Below, one piece after another: positions 46,401 to 53,934 of a stretch of 64,000 bases of DNA. How positions within the stretch are numbered: the stretch's first letter is position 1; each line of letters starts with the position of its first letter. The notes under the pieces are model-generated. The model did no database searches and was not told the origin of the DNA. It saw nothing but the letters and a program-made list of their open reading frames with translations. Source of the stretch: Qingrenia yutianensis (GTDB lineage Bacteria; Bacillota; Clostridia; UMGS1810). A program made the position numbers and the translations under genes. Location of the stretch: positions 62,001-126,000 of the forward strand of contig NZ_JACRTE010000006.1 of assembly GCF_014385105.1 (NCBI RefSeq), in the 5' to 3' direction.

Positions 46401-46976
46401 AACGGCGGTAAAACGGAGGATTGGAACAATCCGTTCACCGACGTAAGCGAAAATGACTGGTTCTTTAAAAACGTTGAATACGCGTTTAAAAACGGTTTGT
46501 TCAACGGCACAACAGACACAACATTCGAGCCGAACAGCGACCTCACACGCGCAATGCTCGTTACTGTTTTGTGGCGCGCGGACGGAAAACCTAAGACGGA
46601 TTTTGACATTCCGTTTACAGACATTGACAACAAAGAATACTATGCCGAGGCACTGCGCTGGGCGGTAAGCAAAGGCATTGTAAAGGGAATTTCGGATAAT
46701 CTTTTTGCACCGAACGACAGTATCACGCGCGAGCAGACGGCGGCAATTTTGTTCAGATACGCACAGTACAAGGGCACTGCACCGAGCGGTGCGTGGGCGA
46801 TAAGGCTCGATTATGCGGACACCGATAAAATTTCGGATTACGCTGTTGAGGCGGTTATGTACTGCAAACTTAAAGGCATTATGATGGGTGATGAGAATAA
46901 TTTCTTCTCACCGCAGAACAACACAACAAGAGCGGAAACCTCGGCAGTTTTGCAGAGGTATCTCGAAACAAAATAG
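40473..46976 (+). CDS. giant SLH-anchored surface protein (2167 residues)
   Basis: There is a signal peptide (MFKRFISAILTITLMLTLVP, then ALVSA). The N-terminal ~330 residues form a beta-sandwich-like region, followed by long unrecognised beta-rich and Ig-like segments. Near residue 1830 a FIVAR-like helical unit occurs (QSSWDDLQKALTSAKQV). An InlB-type repeat follows at ~1905-1970 (GFTFDGWYSDKN, TLYAKW). Three SLH motifs end the protein (FEPNSDLTRAMLVTVLWR; FAPNDSITREQTAAILFR; FSPQNNTTRAETSAVLQR). SLH units tether it to the wall. GGGGGTGT precedes the ATG. It shares a transcript with the 2559-residue protein and ends at a strong terminator. Confidence 0.9.
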   Translation: MFKRFISAILTITLMLTLVPPALVSADQDDILEISNQYIKVIVNSKNGGYVISTLEGDILKKSDNNAFITHRGENFDTSFTSFKIGSDEYVFGNKYGIFGNGTSDVVTEKSPDGEAIVSKWSADGIAIEQKISLVNNGTSEQLGTAMITYNVKNNSGSAKEIKSRILIDNRLGEKDYGYYEVPRQKLGAGYEYFEFEKTWDSSADPSVTMPSDYFVRDNPYSSNIVAYGVNSVFTEQKPYKMTFAHWANLASTVFDYTPDTTLNFTNSANDKKIADSASALYYDLKTLAPNEEKSFSTYYGVTANLKNKENKIIINSTAPSKLEFKDGTNTVYQGSDGIDNVVRINVNLTNPSFNGKDYKHIAVVAYALGFETQRQTDGGNWIVYDNADPVYSDVLDFKSGENRVTYFDFKFEPKNRAQLGSFVIKIFDMDEGVNELGSYAEEYCLGSSENHIILPGRDASIPAITLGNIAPEIIYNNDTRYITVTGNGISFFKTGLLNKIELRGDNGINYPVPIENITFEQGADPKSMSIMLEGYMEPGRYQLHFIWNTNTGEEALNGVPADFTSDGMYVLLSSDIKYSNAYYGVVTVQRGDNNKYNVIAYKNEAEFERADISEEKLLFALRGDIQKDRTAENFYRLTGKDKDVNINHILNYHGSDFTVEEKSNGTVEILMDGKITTVGANTTVRNGTAVFRLNGGTEYIIPEYDTDGNVVKNGAIEKSNQDFIELKWDNAFDVLTTVGGFLIDMKYGVLGKILDDEDGNKKSDIISFGGSLDLGFMTPGGAAAMRQNTASGARWTTEPVEIQYDDNDDGYTFGLTFDEENGEFKSQVKEKDVEPANSDINRAEIGAEIHDVLYGGKNPGYLGINMNAHVTLPQIVKFLPDNIEGELSVNTIGKKYVVGVDASVETAAVKMALSLVVRSSPSGAPIPDKMYFSIGGFEPGLNIDNLGVVWITGGGGGFDKLYETIYGKDGIPPLTLLMHVEFDITKILTGNADLELSLRSLKVSFDDLSLKMYKRAKFIDGGEIAVGWYPNFNLNLSAGVNFLDIMSGRFTITAAAGGDDGDFVEFVLSVALGLPKYIPIVGGMELASAELGGGSKKVWGSVELLSLIKVGFTYYWGGSIEFTHGNPSGSQNFATLSALDGESVKRTKALFNESIKPVKIGTDPSTGEEQFASVGGNLSYCAGSVAVLDFDERLKNINNTGIRLSSLENGKTEIITNAERNKHIVSFGERSDYILSVSRTDGKDIVQNDIKKSLTVTKNGENYDLRYYTAPPHNADDSTKTVALKNANVNVSGNVLYIAVPKADVSDNFVLSFSDNTAYDTAAIKVSPVSSLNAHTASLNGNVLNVSWDGENIGENAKIIVSATDGTDENSIVLNTSEIFAKDKNASITLPGKMPSGNYKVKITLSDEDICYDTYDAGNISVTNANAPTAPKSVSMENCGDDKLKITVDTEDDNFDGYLVEIFENGKLYNTGLYFDKNDEIIVGGRYSVPVIGEDKKPTGESVDAGYTPGNTYTAKVRLCKIYDPDKNSDGDEIYHSSAYVNSQSVELRKSTPPRISLKYIGGNIRISSDVPVSGELYINSEKIDGIDFDTEKSAVHTIAAALPDGEYTAEFHAVDSDGDHAVLKDTINIDTEPPKILLASPQNGSTFDGNTDAVTVTATADADAVYTFKINDEEVSPRESNIFENGLLKCTLPIKNAKNLAKINIEITATDLSGNKTVKNIDLTNKNISSVRSVKIESDTPIENGRISLGENESANLKIFGILPDGGKIDITNLMQTTLDIASGTSAELADAKITAKSAGQALIRAKFDLGGNEFLYDGVVADVTDKALIYTALDELIKTAEETQNDVYTQSSWDDLQKALTSAKQVRETQGITQTDIDSASTALSNALANLKKPSGASNGDGVPYYTVSFNSNGGSSVSGRKVKRGLTVNAPENPAKDGFTFDGWYSDKNLTVPYNFNESVTKSFTLYAKWIENGGKTEDWNNPFTDVSENDWFFKNVEYAFKNGLFNGTTDTTFEPNSDLTRAMLVTVLWRADGKPKTDFDIPFTDIDNKEYYAEALRWAVSKGIVKGISDNLFAPNDSITREQTAAILFRYAQYKGTAPSGAWAIRLDYADTDKISDYAVEAVMYCKLKGIMMGDENNFFSPQNNTTRAETSAVLQRYLETK

Positions 46977-46986
46977 AATAAATATT

Positions 46987-47017
46987 AAAACCTGCATCAT
47001 AATTTGATGCAGGTTTT
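46987..47017. terminator. bidirectional hairpin terminator
   Basis: AAAACCTGCATCA and TGATGCAGGTTTT form a 13-bp stem with a five-base loop, between the convergent SLH gene and metY. Confidence 0.92.
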
Positions 47018-47059
47018 CTTTATGGAACCTTTTTAAGATTGAAATTTTTTTAATATTTT

Positions 47060-48322
47060 TTATACATTCGCAAGCGCCTGTTTTATATCGTCCAAAATAT
47101 CGTCGATATTTTCAAGACCGACCGAAAATCTTATCATACCGGGGTTTATACCTGCCGAAACAAGCTGTTCATCGGTGAGCTGACGGTGCGTTGCACTCGC
47201 AGGGTGAAGCACACAGGTGCGGATATCCGCAACGTGAACCTCGTTCGACGCAAGACGCAGACTGTCCATAAATTTCACCGCGTTGTCCTTACCGCCATTT
47301 ATAACAAGCGTCACAACACCGCTTGCTCCCTTTAGGTATTTTTTGCAAAGCGCGTGATTTTTGTCGCTTTCAAGTCCCGGATATGTAACCGACTCGATTT
47401 TTTCGCTTTCTTCAAAGAATTTTGCAACTCTCATTGCGTTTTCGCAGTAACGCTCCATTCTCACCGCGAGCGTTTCAAGACCGATATTGAGCAAAAATGC
47501 TGAATTTGCCGCCGGATATGCACCGAAATCGCGCATAAGCTGCATTCTCGCTTTTGTGATATACGCCGACTCTTTGTAGTTTTCAACATAGCTTATGCCG
47601 TGATACGACTCGTCAGGCTCAACGAGCGACGGGAATTTGCCGTTTGTCCAGTCAAATTTACCGCCGTCAACAATAACACCGCCCACCTGCAATGCGTGGC
47701 CGTCCATATATTTCGACGTGGAATGAATGACAATATCCGCGCCGTATTCAAACGGTTTGCACAAAATCGGCGTTGCAAACGTGTTGTCCACAATAAGCGG
47801 AACACCGTGCGAATGTGCAGCGCGCGCAAATTTTTCAATGTCCAGAACACTCAAAGCCGGATTTGCTATCGTTTCGCCGAAAACCGCCTTTGTGTTGTCT
47901 TTAAACGCTTTGTTAAGCGTTTCTTCGTCCGCGTCCTCGTCCACAAAAATGCACTCAATGCCGTATTTTTTAAGCGTAACGGCAAAAAGATTGATTGTAC
48001 CGCCGTAAATTTTGGACGAGCTTACAATGCTGTCACCCGCACCGCAGATGTTAAGCACCGCCATAAGCGACGCCGCCTGTCCCGACGAGGTGCACATAGC
48101 GCCCACACCGCCTTCAAGGTCGGCAATTTTCGCCTCAACCGCCATAACGGTGGGGTTTGCAAAACGCGAATATATAAGCGCTTTTGTAGGCTCGTCAAAA
48201 ACGTCGCCTATCTCTTTTGTGGAATCAAAAACGTATGTTGTGCTCTGATAAATCGGCACAACTCTCGGCTCGGAATTTTTGGGTGTATATCCCGAATGTA
48301 AACACTTTGTTTCATCTCTCAT
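47060..48322 (-). CDS. metY: O-acetylhomoserine sulfhydrylase (Cys/Met PLP enzyme)
   Basis: This is 420 residues, usual for the family. The start MRDETKCLHSGY is fixed by GGAG nine bases upstream, not by an ATG 24 bases earlier. Family blocks: PIYQSTTYVF, SRFANPTVMAVEAKIADLEG and the PLP-lysine in STSKYMDGH. The C-terminal SVGLENIDDILDDIKQAL is diagnostic. It makes homocysteine from O-acetylhomoserine and sulfide. It is a single-gene unit, with terminators on both sides. No S-box leader was seen in the short upstream gap. Confidence 0.93.
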   Translation of the reverse strand: MRDETKCLHSGYTPKNSEPRVVPIYQSTTYVFDSTKEIGDVFDEPTKALIYSRFANPTVMAVEAKIADLEGGVGAMCTSSGQAASLMAVLNICGAGDSIVSSSKIYGGTINLFAVTLKKYGIECIFVDEDADEETLNKAFKDNTKAVFGETIANPALSVLDIEKFARAAHSHGVPLIVDNTFATPILCKPFEYGADIVIHSTSKYMDGHALQVGGVIVDGGKFDWTNGKFPSLVEPDESYHGISYVENYKESAYITKARMQLMRDFGAYPAANSAFLLNIGLETLAVRMERYCENAMRVAKFFEESEKIESVTYPGLESDKNHALCKKYLKGASGVVTLVINGGKDNAVKFMDSLRLASNEVHVADIRTCVLHPASATHRQLTDEQLVSAGINPGMIRFSVGLENIDDILDDIKQALANV

Positions 48323-48352
48323 TTTAAAACTCTCCTTTTTTTGCATAGGTAA

Positions 48353-48381
48353 TAAAAAAACTCCGAAATTTCGGAGTTTTT
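48353..48381 (-). terminator. hairpin terminator after secG
   Basis: AAAAACTCCGAAA and TTTCGGAGTTTTT form a 13-bp stem with poly-T on the minus strand. Confidence 0.9.
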
Positions 48382-48401
48382 AAAATTTTTGATTTTAAAG
48401 C

Positions 48402-48644
48402 TTATTTTATGATAAGCGACAAAACAAACGAAATGACAATGAAAAGAATTGCCAAAACGGTTGTGAGTCTTGATAACATTCCGTCTATTGTTCTTGCTTT
48501 GTTTTTACCGAAAAATGTTTCCGCACCGCCTGCGATAGAACCCGAAAGACCGGCTTCTTTACCCGACTGCATAAGCACAACGGTTGTAAGAACGAGCGAA
48601 ACAATAATCTGAACAACAATCAATACATTTTTTAAAATAGCCAT
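48402..48644 (-). CDS. secG: SecG protein translocase subunit
   Basis: This is 80 residues with two membrane helices and the SecG signature between them: LMQSGKEAGLSGSIAGGAET. It stabilises SecYE during export of preproteins, here including the many secreted proteins of this region. The final helix ends FVLSLIIK. RBS GGTGGAAA lies before the ATG. Confidence 0.95.
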   Translation of the reverse strand: MAILKNVLIVVQIIVSLVLTTVVLMQSGKEAGLSGSIAGGAETFFGKNKARTIDGMLSRLTTVLAILFIVISFVLSLIIK

Positions 48645-48754
48645 TACATTTCCACCTTTTTATCAATAAAGTTAAATTTTAAATTTAATACTGTAATATT
48701 ATACCACACGTTTTTTAAAAATGCAATAGCAAAATTAAATTTTTAATAAAATTT

Positions 48755-49093
48755 CTAAACCGCACTTTTTTCGGGTTCTTCCTCTCCAATAAAATCACTT
48801 ACCGCGTCGGCAAGACAAACGGGTGTAACCGTGTTTCGCGCAAGTTTTTCGGCAAAAGCGTATATCTCGTTTTCGCTCTGCGTTATGTCATATGCCCTGT
48901 CCTCCTGAATAACGTTGTTTTCAAAATAGTCGGTGTACCGCTTTACCGCCTCAATTCCGAAACTTTTTATATATCCGTGTCTTTCGGTGCTTTTCTGCGT
49001 TTCGAGAATGTAGTAATCAACAAAAAAGCATCTGTCAAGATAAGTTATGTCGTTTTTTTCAACCTTTACCGTTTTGTAAAATTTCTTTTTCAC
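48755..49093 (-). CDS. small conserved protein of unknown function (DUF6514-like)
   Basis: This is about 112 residues from a GTG at 49093, which lies 11 bases after a GAGGGGG site. An ATG at 49126 is only seven bases after a TATAAT box (49132-49137), so it is probably upstream of usable mRNA. Blocks: YYILETQK and NTVTPVCLADAVSDFIGEE near the end, which recall the short clostridial DUF6514 proteins; this is from memory and uncertain. It has no signal peptide or membrane segment and is strongly acidic at the C-terminus. It is a single-gene unit. Confidence 0.65.
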   Translation of the reverse strand: MKKKFYKTVKVEKNDITYLDRCFFVDYYILETQKSTERHGYIKSFGIEAVKRYTDYFENNVIQEDRAYDITQSENEIYAFAEKLARNTVTPVCLADAVSDFIGEEEPEKSAV

Positions 49094-49254
49094 CTTACAA
49101 ACAACCCCCTCGAAAATTAAATACATTATTGATTATACAATATTTACAGTTGTTTGTATATCGGAAATTATCGCAAAAAACGCCTTTATAAAGGGAAAAA
49201 CTCCATTTTGTACCACAGTATTTGCCGTACATTGGAATATAATTCAATAAAATG

Positions 49255-50316
49255 TCAGATACTGCGATATTTTCTTTTTTCGTCATTAAATTCCTTTATA
49301 ATTATCGCAAAAACGGGCGCGAGTATCATTCCCAAAATTCCTGCAAGCTTAAATCCGGCAAACATTGCAAAAAGCGTCACAAGCGGATCTGTTCCAAGTC
49401 TGCTCCCCACAATTTTGGGTTCGGAAAGCTGGCGGATAATCATAACGATAAGATATATTCCGAAAAGATACACGGCTTTTAAACAGTCGCCCGACAAAAG
49501 ATTTACCGCCGCCCACGGGATAAGCACCGTGCCCGAACCGAAAATCGGCAGAGCGTCCACAAATGCGGTGAGCGCCGCCATCAAAAACGCATATTTTATG
49601 CGCAAAATCAAAAATGCGGCAAAAAGCACCGCAAAGGTTATGCACATAAGAATAAGCTGTGCGTTTACATATCCGCCGAGCGCTTTTTTAAGACATCTTT
49701 TAAGCATCTTTATATACGGCTTTGCTTTTTTTGGTATAACGCCGAAAATTGCCCGTTCAAGCTCTTTTCGCTTAACGCATATGAAATATGTCGCCAAAAG
49801 AAGTACGGCTGTGAAAATGAAGATTTTGGGCACTGCAACGGCAATGCCTTTTGCCGTGTCAAACGTCACCGCCGCCGCGCTTTTCACAATGTCCGACACG
49901 TTGTCTTTTATATTGATAAGAATGTCGTCTATAAAAATCTGTTTCGACGTCGGGAGCGACTGATAAAATTTATATAACCCTTTTGCACGGCTCGGAATTT
50001 CTCCGTCAAAAAACAGAGACAGCATTTGCGAAAATGACTGTACCGCAAATGCCGCCTGATAGATAAAATTAAAAATCAGCAAAATAATCAGCGAGATGAA
50101 CAAAAGCATCAGAATGACGATTGCGATACGTTTCGGAACACGGCAGCGTTCATAGAGAACGTCGGACAGCGGCGTAATCATAAACGATATAAAATACGCC
50201 AGAACAAACGGCAGAACAATTTTAAGTATTATCGGCGCGAGAAATATGCAAACGCCCAAAAACGCGAAAACATAAACCGACACGATAATAAAATTCACCG
50301 CTTTTTCTTTTTCCAA
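49255..50316 (-). CDS. ytvI: YtvI-like AI-2E family membrane protein
   Basis: This is 353 residues with about seven to eight membrane segments. DALPIFGSGTVLIPWAAVNL and EPKIVGSRLGTDPLVTLFAM are the hallmarks of the AI-2E/YtvI family, whose member YtvI is linked to sporulation in Bacillus. The only in-frame start is a TTG at 50316 after a weak GGGTGTGAT site; the nearby ATG at 50323 is out of frame. It follows apgM by 19 bases and may share its transcript. Confidence 0.88.
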   Translation of the reverse strand: MEKEKAVNFIIVSVYVFAFLGVCIFLAPIILKIVLPFVLAYFISFMITPLSDVLYERCRVPKRIAIVILMLLFISLIILLIFNFIYQAAFAVQSFSQMLSLFFDGEIPSRAKGLYKFYQSLPTSKQIFIDDILINIKDNVSDIVKSAAAVTFDTAKGIAVAVPKIFIFTAVLLLATYFICVKRKELERAIFGVIPKKAKPYIKMLKRCLKKALGGYVNAQLILMCITFAVLFAAFLILRIKYAFLMAALTAFVDALPIFGSGTVLIPWAAVNLLSGDCLKAVYLFGIYLIVMIIRQLSEPKIVGSRLGTDPLVTLFAMFAGFKLAGILGMILAPVFAIIIKEFNDEKRKYRSI

Positions 50317-50335
50317 TACGCATCACACCCGGCAA

Positions 50336-51547
50336 TTATTTTTTCAAAAATACATTCAAAAGCTTGTAACCCTTGTCGTAGTAAATTCCGCTTTCTTTAG
50401 CGTTAGCCTCGGTGTATGATGACACTTTGTTATCTTTAGGAGATGTCGAATCGTACAAAACAAAAGGTACTGCGTCCCTCGTGTGCGTGCGCAGAGCAAG
50501 CGGTGTGGGGTGGTCGGGCAGTATCAGCATTCTGTACTCCTCTCCTATTTTATTCAGATTATCGCAAATATATCCAACAATTTTTTCGTCGATAAGCTCA
50601 ATGGAGCGAACCTTGTTTTCGATTTCCGCACGGTGACCGCACTCGTCGGGCGCCTCAAGGTGAATGTAAACAAAGTCTGCGCCGTCTTTGAACGCGTCAA
50701 GAGCGGCGTCCGCCTTGCCCTTGAAATTCGTGTTGACATTTCCTGTTGCACCGTCAACGTCTATCGACTTAAGACCTGCACAGATTGCAATGCCTTTTAT
50801 AAGGTCAACCGCGGAGATAACCGCGCCGTCAAGACCGTAAAGCTTTTTGAAGCTTTCAAGCCTCGGCTTTCTGCCCTCGCCCCAAATCCAGATTGAGTTT
50901 GCGGGATTTAATCCGCGCTTTATTCTGTCAACGTTTACGGGGTGGTCTTTTAAAATATCATAGCTTTTCTTCATCATATCGTAGATTATATCCGCGCCGT
51001 CACCTTTGGGGATATAATCGCCTATTCTGCGCTCCAAAATATCGTGGGGCGGAACAAGCTCAACGTTTGTCGAACCGTTTGCCCACACCATAGCGTGACG
51101 GTAGCTTACACCGGGGTAAAACGTTAAAAAATCATTTTTAAAAGCGTCGTTAACCGCCTTTATAAGCTCGCGCGCCTCGTCGGTTGTGATTTCGTCCGCG
51201 CTGTGGTCGATAATTTTTTTGTCCTCATATCTTTCCTCATCGGTAACGGTTACAACATTGCATCTGAACACAACGTCGGTGTCCTTGATGTCAACGCCCA
51301 TACTTACCGCCTCAAGGGGCGAACGTCCCGAATAGTAAATTTGAGGGTCGTATCCCATTGCGGAAAGGTTTGCAACGTCACTGCCGGGTTTTAGATTGTC
51401 GGGAACGTTTGAAACAAGCCCCGTAACGCCCTTTTTGCAAAGCGAGTCGATATACGGCTTTTTTGCATATTCAAGCGGTGTTTTTTTGCCGAGCGCGTCG
51501 ACGGGATAATCCGCCATACCGTCGCCGAGTACAACAATATATTTCAT
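50336..51547 (-). CDS. apgM: cofactor-independent phosphoglycerate mutase, archaeal type
   Basis: This is 403 residues, the ApgM length rather than the ~510 of GpmI. MKYIVVLGDGMADYP begins the alkaline-phosphatase-like fold. The catalytic Ser lies in KPGSDVANLSAMGY. Further metal ligands are in HLEAPDECGHRAE and LPDHPTP. It interconverts 3- and 2-phosphoglycerate in glycolysis; some homologues convert homoserine phosphate instead, so a role in threonine metabolism is possible next to ilvE. AAGGAG precedes the ATG. Confidence 0.92.
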   Translation of the reverse strand: MKYIVVLGDGMADYPVDALGKKTPLEYAKKPYIDSLCKKGVTGLVSNVPDNLKPGSDVANLSAMGYDPQIYYSGRSPLEAVSMGVDIKDTDVVFRCNVVTVTDEERYEDKKIIDHSADEITTDEARELIKAVNDAFKNDFLTFYPGVSYRHAMVWANGSTNVELVPPHDILERRIGDYIPKGDGADIIYDMMKKSYDILKDHPVNVDRIKRGLNPANSIWIWGEGRKPRLESFKKLYGLDGAVISAVDLIKGIAICAGLKSIDVDGATGNVNTNFKGKADAALDAFKDGADFVYIHLEAPDECGHRAEIENKVRSIELIDEKIVGYICDNLNKIGEEYRMLILPDHPTPLALRTHTRDAVPFVLYDSTSPKDNKVSSYTEANAKESGIYYDKGYKLLNVFLKK

Positions 51548-51568
51548 ATGCTTCTCCTTAAAATGTTA

Positions 51569-52633
51569 TCAGTCAACAAATGTAATCCATCCGAGTTTGT
51601 CCTCTTTCGTACCGCCCTGAATACCTGTGATTTCGTCGTATATTCTTGCCGATACGGGGCCTATTTCGCCGCCGCTTATAACCATAACGTCATCTTTGTA
51701 GCGGAGTTTTCCTACAGGCGAAATAACCGCCGCAGTGCCTGTGCCGAAGCACTCTTCGAGTTTTCCGCTCTTTTGCGCCTCAAGAAGTTCGTCTACCGAA
51801 ACTTTTCTTTCTTCAACCTCGTAGCCCCACTCTTTGCAAAGCGTGATAACCGAATTTCTTGTAATACCCGGCAAAATACTGCCGTTGAGCATAGGTGTTA
51901 CGATTTTGCCGTCGATTTTGAAGAAGATGTTCATAGCGCCGACTTCTTCAATGTATTTTCTTTCAACGCCGTCAAGCCACAAAACCTGCGAATAGCCGTC
52001 GTCGTGCGCCTTAACCTGTGCGATAAGGCTTGCCGCGTAGTTACCGCCTGTTTTTGCAAAGCCCATACCGCCTCTTACGGCTCTTACGTATTCATCCTCA
52101 ATCCAGATGCCGACAGGTGCAAGACCGCTTTCGTAATAAGCACCGCTCGGCGAAAGGATAATTATAAACATATATGTTTTCGACGGTGCAACGCCCAAAA
52201 ATGCGTCTGTTGCGATGATGAACGGACGTATGTAGAGCGATGTGCCTTTTTCGGTAGGAATCCAGTCTTTATCAACGCTTACAACCGTTCTGACCGCTTC
52301 AACAAAATCCTCTTCGGGAATTTTGGGTATGCACAGTCTTTCGTTAGATGCATTTGTTCTTTTTGCATTCATTTCGGGTCTGAAAAGTCTTGCCCTGCCG
52401 TCCTCGCCTTTATACGCTTTAAGACCTTCAAACATTTCCTGTCCGTAGTGGAAAACCATAGCGGCAGGCGAAAGGCTCAAATTTTCAAACGGAACGACTC
52501 TCGCATCGTGCCAGCCTTTTCCCTCGGTATAGTTCATAACAAACATATGGTCGGTAAAAATGTGTCCGAAACCGAGATTTTTCTGGTCCGGTTTAGCCTT
52601 CGGGTTCTTTGTTCTTTCAATTTTGATTTCCAT
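51569..52633 (-). CDS. ilvE: branched-chain amino acid aminotransferase
   Basis: This is 354 residues of the long (type II) IlvE form. MVFHYGQEMFEGLKAYKGED, RPFIIATDAFLGV, the PLP lysine in MGFAKTGGNYAAS, and the ECFGTGTAAVISPVG block are diagnostic. It transfers amino groups between Leu/Ile/Val and 2-oxoglutarate. AGGGAGGAATT precedes the ATG. It is the first gene of a run with apgM and ytvI. Confidence 0.96.
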   Translation of the reverse strand: MEIKIERTKNPKAKPDQKNLGFGHIFTDHMFVMNYTEGKGWHDARVVPFENLSLSPAAMVFHYGQEMFEGLKAYKGEDGRARLFRPEMNAKRTNASNERLCIPKIPEEDFVEAVRTVVSVDKDWIPTEKGTSLYIRPFIIATDAFLGVAPSKTYMFIIILSPSGAYYESGLAPVGIWIEDEYVRAVRGGMGFAKTGGNYAASLIAQVKAHDDGYSQVLWLDGVERKYIEEVGAMNIFFKIDGKIVTPMLNGSILPGITRNSVITLCKEWGYEVEERKVSVDELLEAQKSGKLEECFGTGTAAVISPVGKLRYKDDVMVISGGEIGPVSARIYDEITGIQGGTKEDKLGWITFVD

Positions 52634-52758
52634 TAAAAATTCCTCCCTGCCATAATAATTATAAAATCAACATTTTCTTATATTATGCAACAAAACAAAA
52701 AAAAAATCTACCCTTTTTTTAAATTTTTAGTTATTTTTTATAAATTCGCGTTTTAATA

Positions 52759-52787
52759 TTTACTTTATCGGAAAAATATGATAAAAT
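52759..52787 (+). promoter_or_regulatory. galE promoter
   Basis: TTTACT (52759-52764) and TAAAAT (52782-52787) are 17 bases apart, 36 bases before the galE start, in an AT-rich divergent region. Confidence 0.6.
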
Positions 52788-52823
52788 TATATAAAAACAA
52801 TAATATTTAACGAGGTGTTCTTA

Positions 52824-53828
52824 ATGATACTTGTAACAGGCGGTGCGGGATTTATCGGCAGTCATACCTGCGTTGAGCTTTTAAACGCGGGATATGAAGT
52901 TGTTATTCTCGATAATTTCTGCAATTCAAAACCCGAGGCAGTTAAAAGAATTGAAAAAATCACAGGCAAGAGCGTTAAGCTTTACGAAGCGGATATGCTC
53001 GACAAAGACGCGGTTGAAAAGGTTTTTGACGAAAACAAAATCGATGCGGTTATTCACTTTGCGGGACTTAAAGCAGTAGGCGAATCGGTTTCAATTCCGC
53101 TTACATATTATCACAACAACATAACGGGTACTCTTATTCTCTGCGAGGTTATGGCAAAACACAACGTCAAAAAAATTGTGTTCTCGTCGTCGGCTACCGT
53201 TTACGGAAGCCCCAAAACCGTGCCGATTAAAGAGGATTTTCCGCTTTCGACAACCAACCCTTACGGCAGTACAAAACTTATGATTGAAAACATTCTCCGC
53301 GACCTTTATGTTTCGGACAATGAATGGTCAATCGCACTTTTGAGATATTTCAACCCCATCGGTGCGCACGAAAGCGGACTTTTGGGCGAGGACCCCAACG
53401 GTATCCCGAACAATCTCGTTCCTTATATTGCACAGGTTGCTCTCGGCAAGCTTGAAGTTTTGTCGGTGTTCGGCAACGATTATCCCACGCACGACGGCAC
53501 GGGTGTAAGAGATTACATTCACGTTGTGGACTTAAGCCAGGGACACATTAAAGCACTTGAAAAAATTATGGATACAACCGGCGTTGACGCATATAACCTC
53601 GGCACAGGCACAGGTTACAGCGTTCTCGACGTTGTAAACGCATATCAGGAGGCAAGCGGTGTTAAAATCAACTACAAAATCGCTCCGCGCCGTCCCGGCG
53701 ATATAGCAGAGTGCTATGCAGACCCGACAAAATCCAAAAACGAGCTTGGCTGGAGCGCAAAGCTTGACATTAAAAAAATGTGTATCGATTCGTGGAACTT
53801 TACTAAAAAAAATCCTAACGGACTTTAA
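52824..53828 (+). CDS. galE: UDP-glucose 4-epimerase
   Basis: This is 334 residues. NAD-binding GGAGFIGSH starts the protein; the catalytic SSSATVYG and YGSTK (Tyr-x-x-x-Lys) are near residues 125 and 150. The RYFNPIGAHESG and HVVDLSQGH blocks fit bacterial GalE. It interconverts UDP-glucose and UDP-galactose for envelope sugar or galactose use. The ATG at 52824 follows GAGGTG by seven bases; a GTG three codons earlier overlaps that site. Confidence 0.96.
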   Translation: MILVTGGAGFIGSHTCVELLNAGYEVVILDNFCNSKPEAVKRIEKITGKSVKLYEADMLDKDAVEKVFDENKIDAVIHFAGLKAVGESVSIPLTYYHNNITGTLILCEVMAKHNVKKIVFSSSATVYGSPKTVPIKEDFPLSTTNPYGSTKLMIENILRDLYVSDNEWSIALLRYFNPIGAHESGLLGEDPNGIPNNLVPYIAQVALGKLEVLSVFGNDYPTHDGTGVRDYIHVVDLSQGHIKALEKIMDTTGVDAYNLGTGTGYSVLDVVNAYQEASGVKINYKIAPRRPGDIAECYADPTKSKNELGWSAKLDIKKMCIDSWNFTKKNPNGL

Positions 53829-53874
53829 TTTTTAAAGGCATTTCACCGTTTGGTGTACTGCCATTTTTGACAGC

Positions 53875-53917
53875 AAGACGGTGAAGATGTACTGTACTAT
53901 CTTCACCGTCTTTTTTT
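53875..53917 (+). terminator. strong hairpin terminator after galE
   Basis: AAGACGGTGAAGAT (53875-53888) pairs with ATCTTCACCGTCTT (53899-53912) over 14 bp, followed by T residues to 53917. An upstream TTTCACCGT (53840-53849 region) could compete for its 5' arm. Confidence 0.9.
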
Positions 53918-53934
53918 GGAGGACTTGAAAGACT

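Noticed and set aside
51548..52636. 362-codon plus frame over ilvE
   Set aside because: It mirrors ilvE codon use; Cys/Phe/Arg-rich translation without family features.
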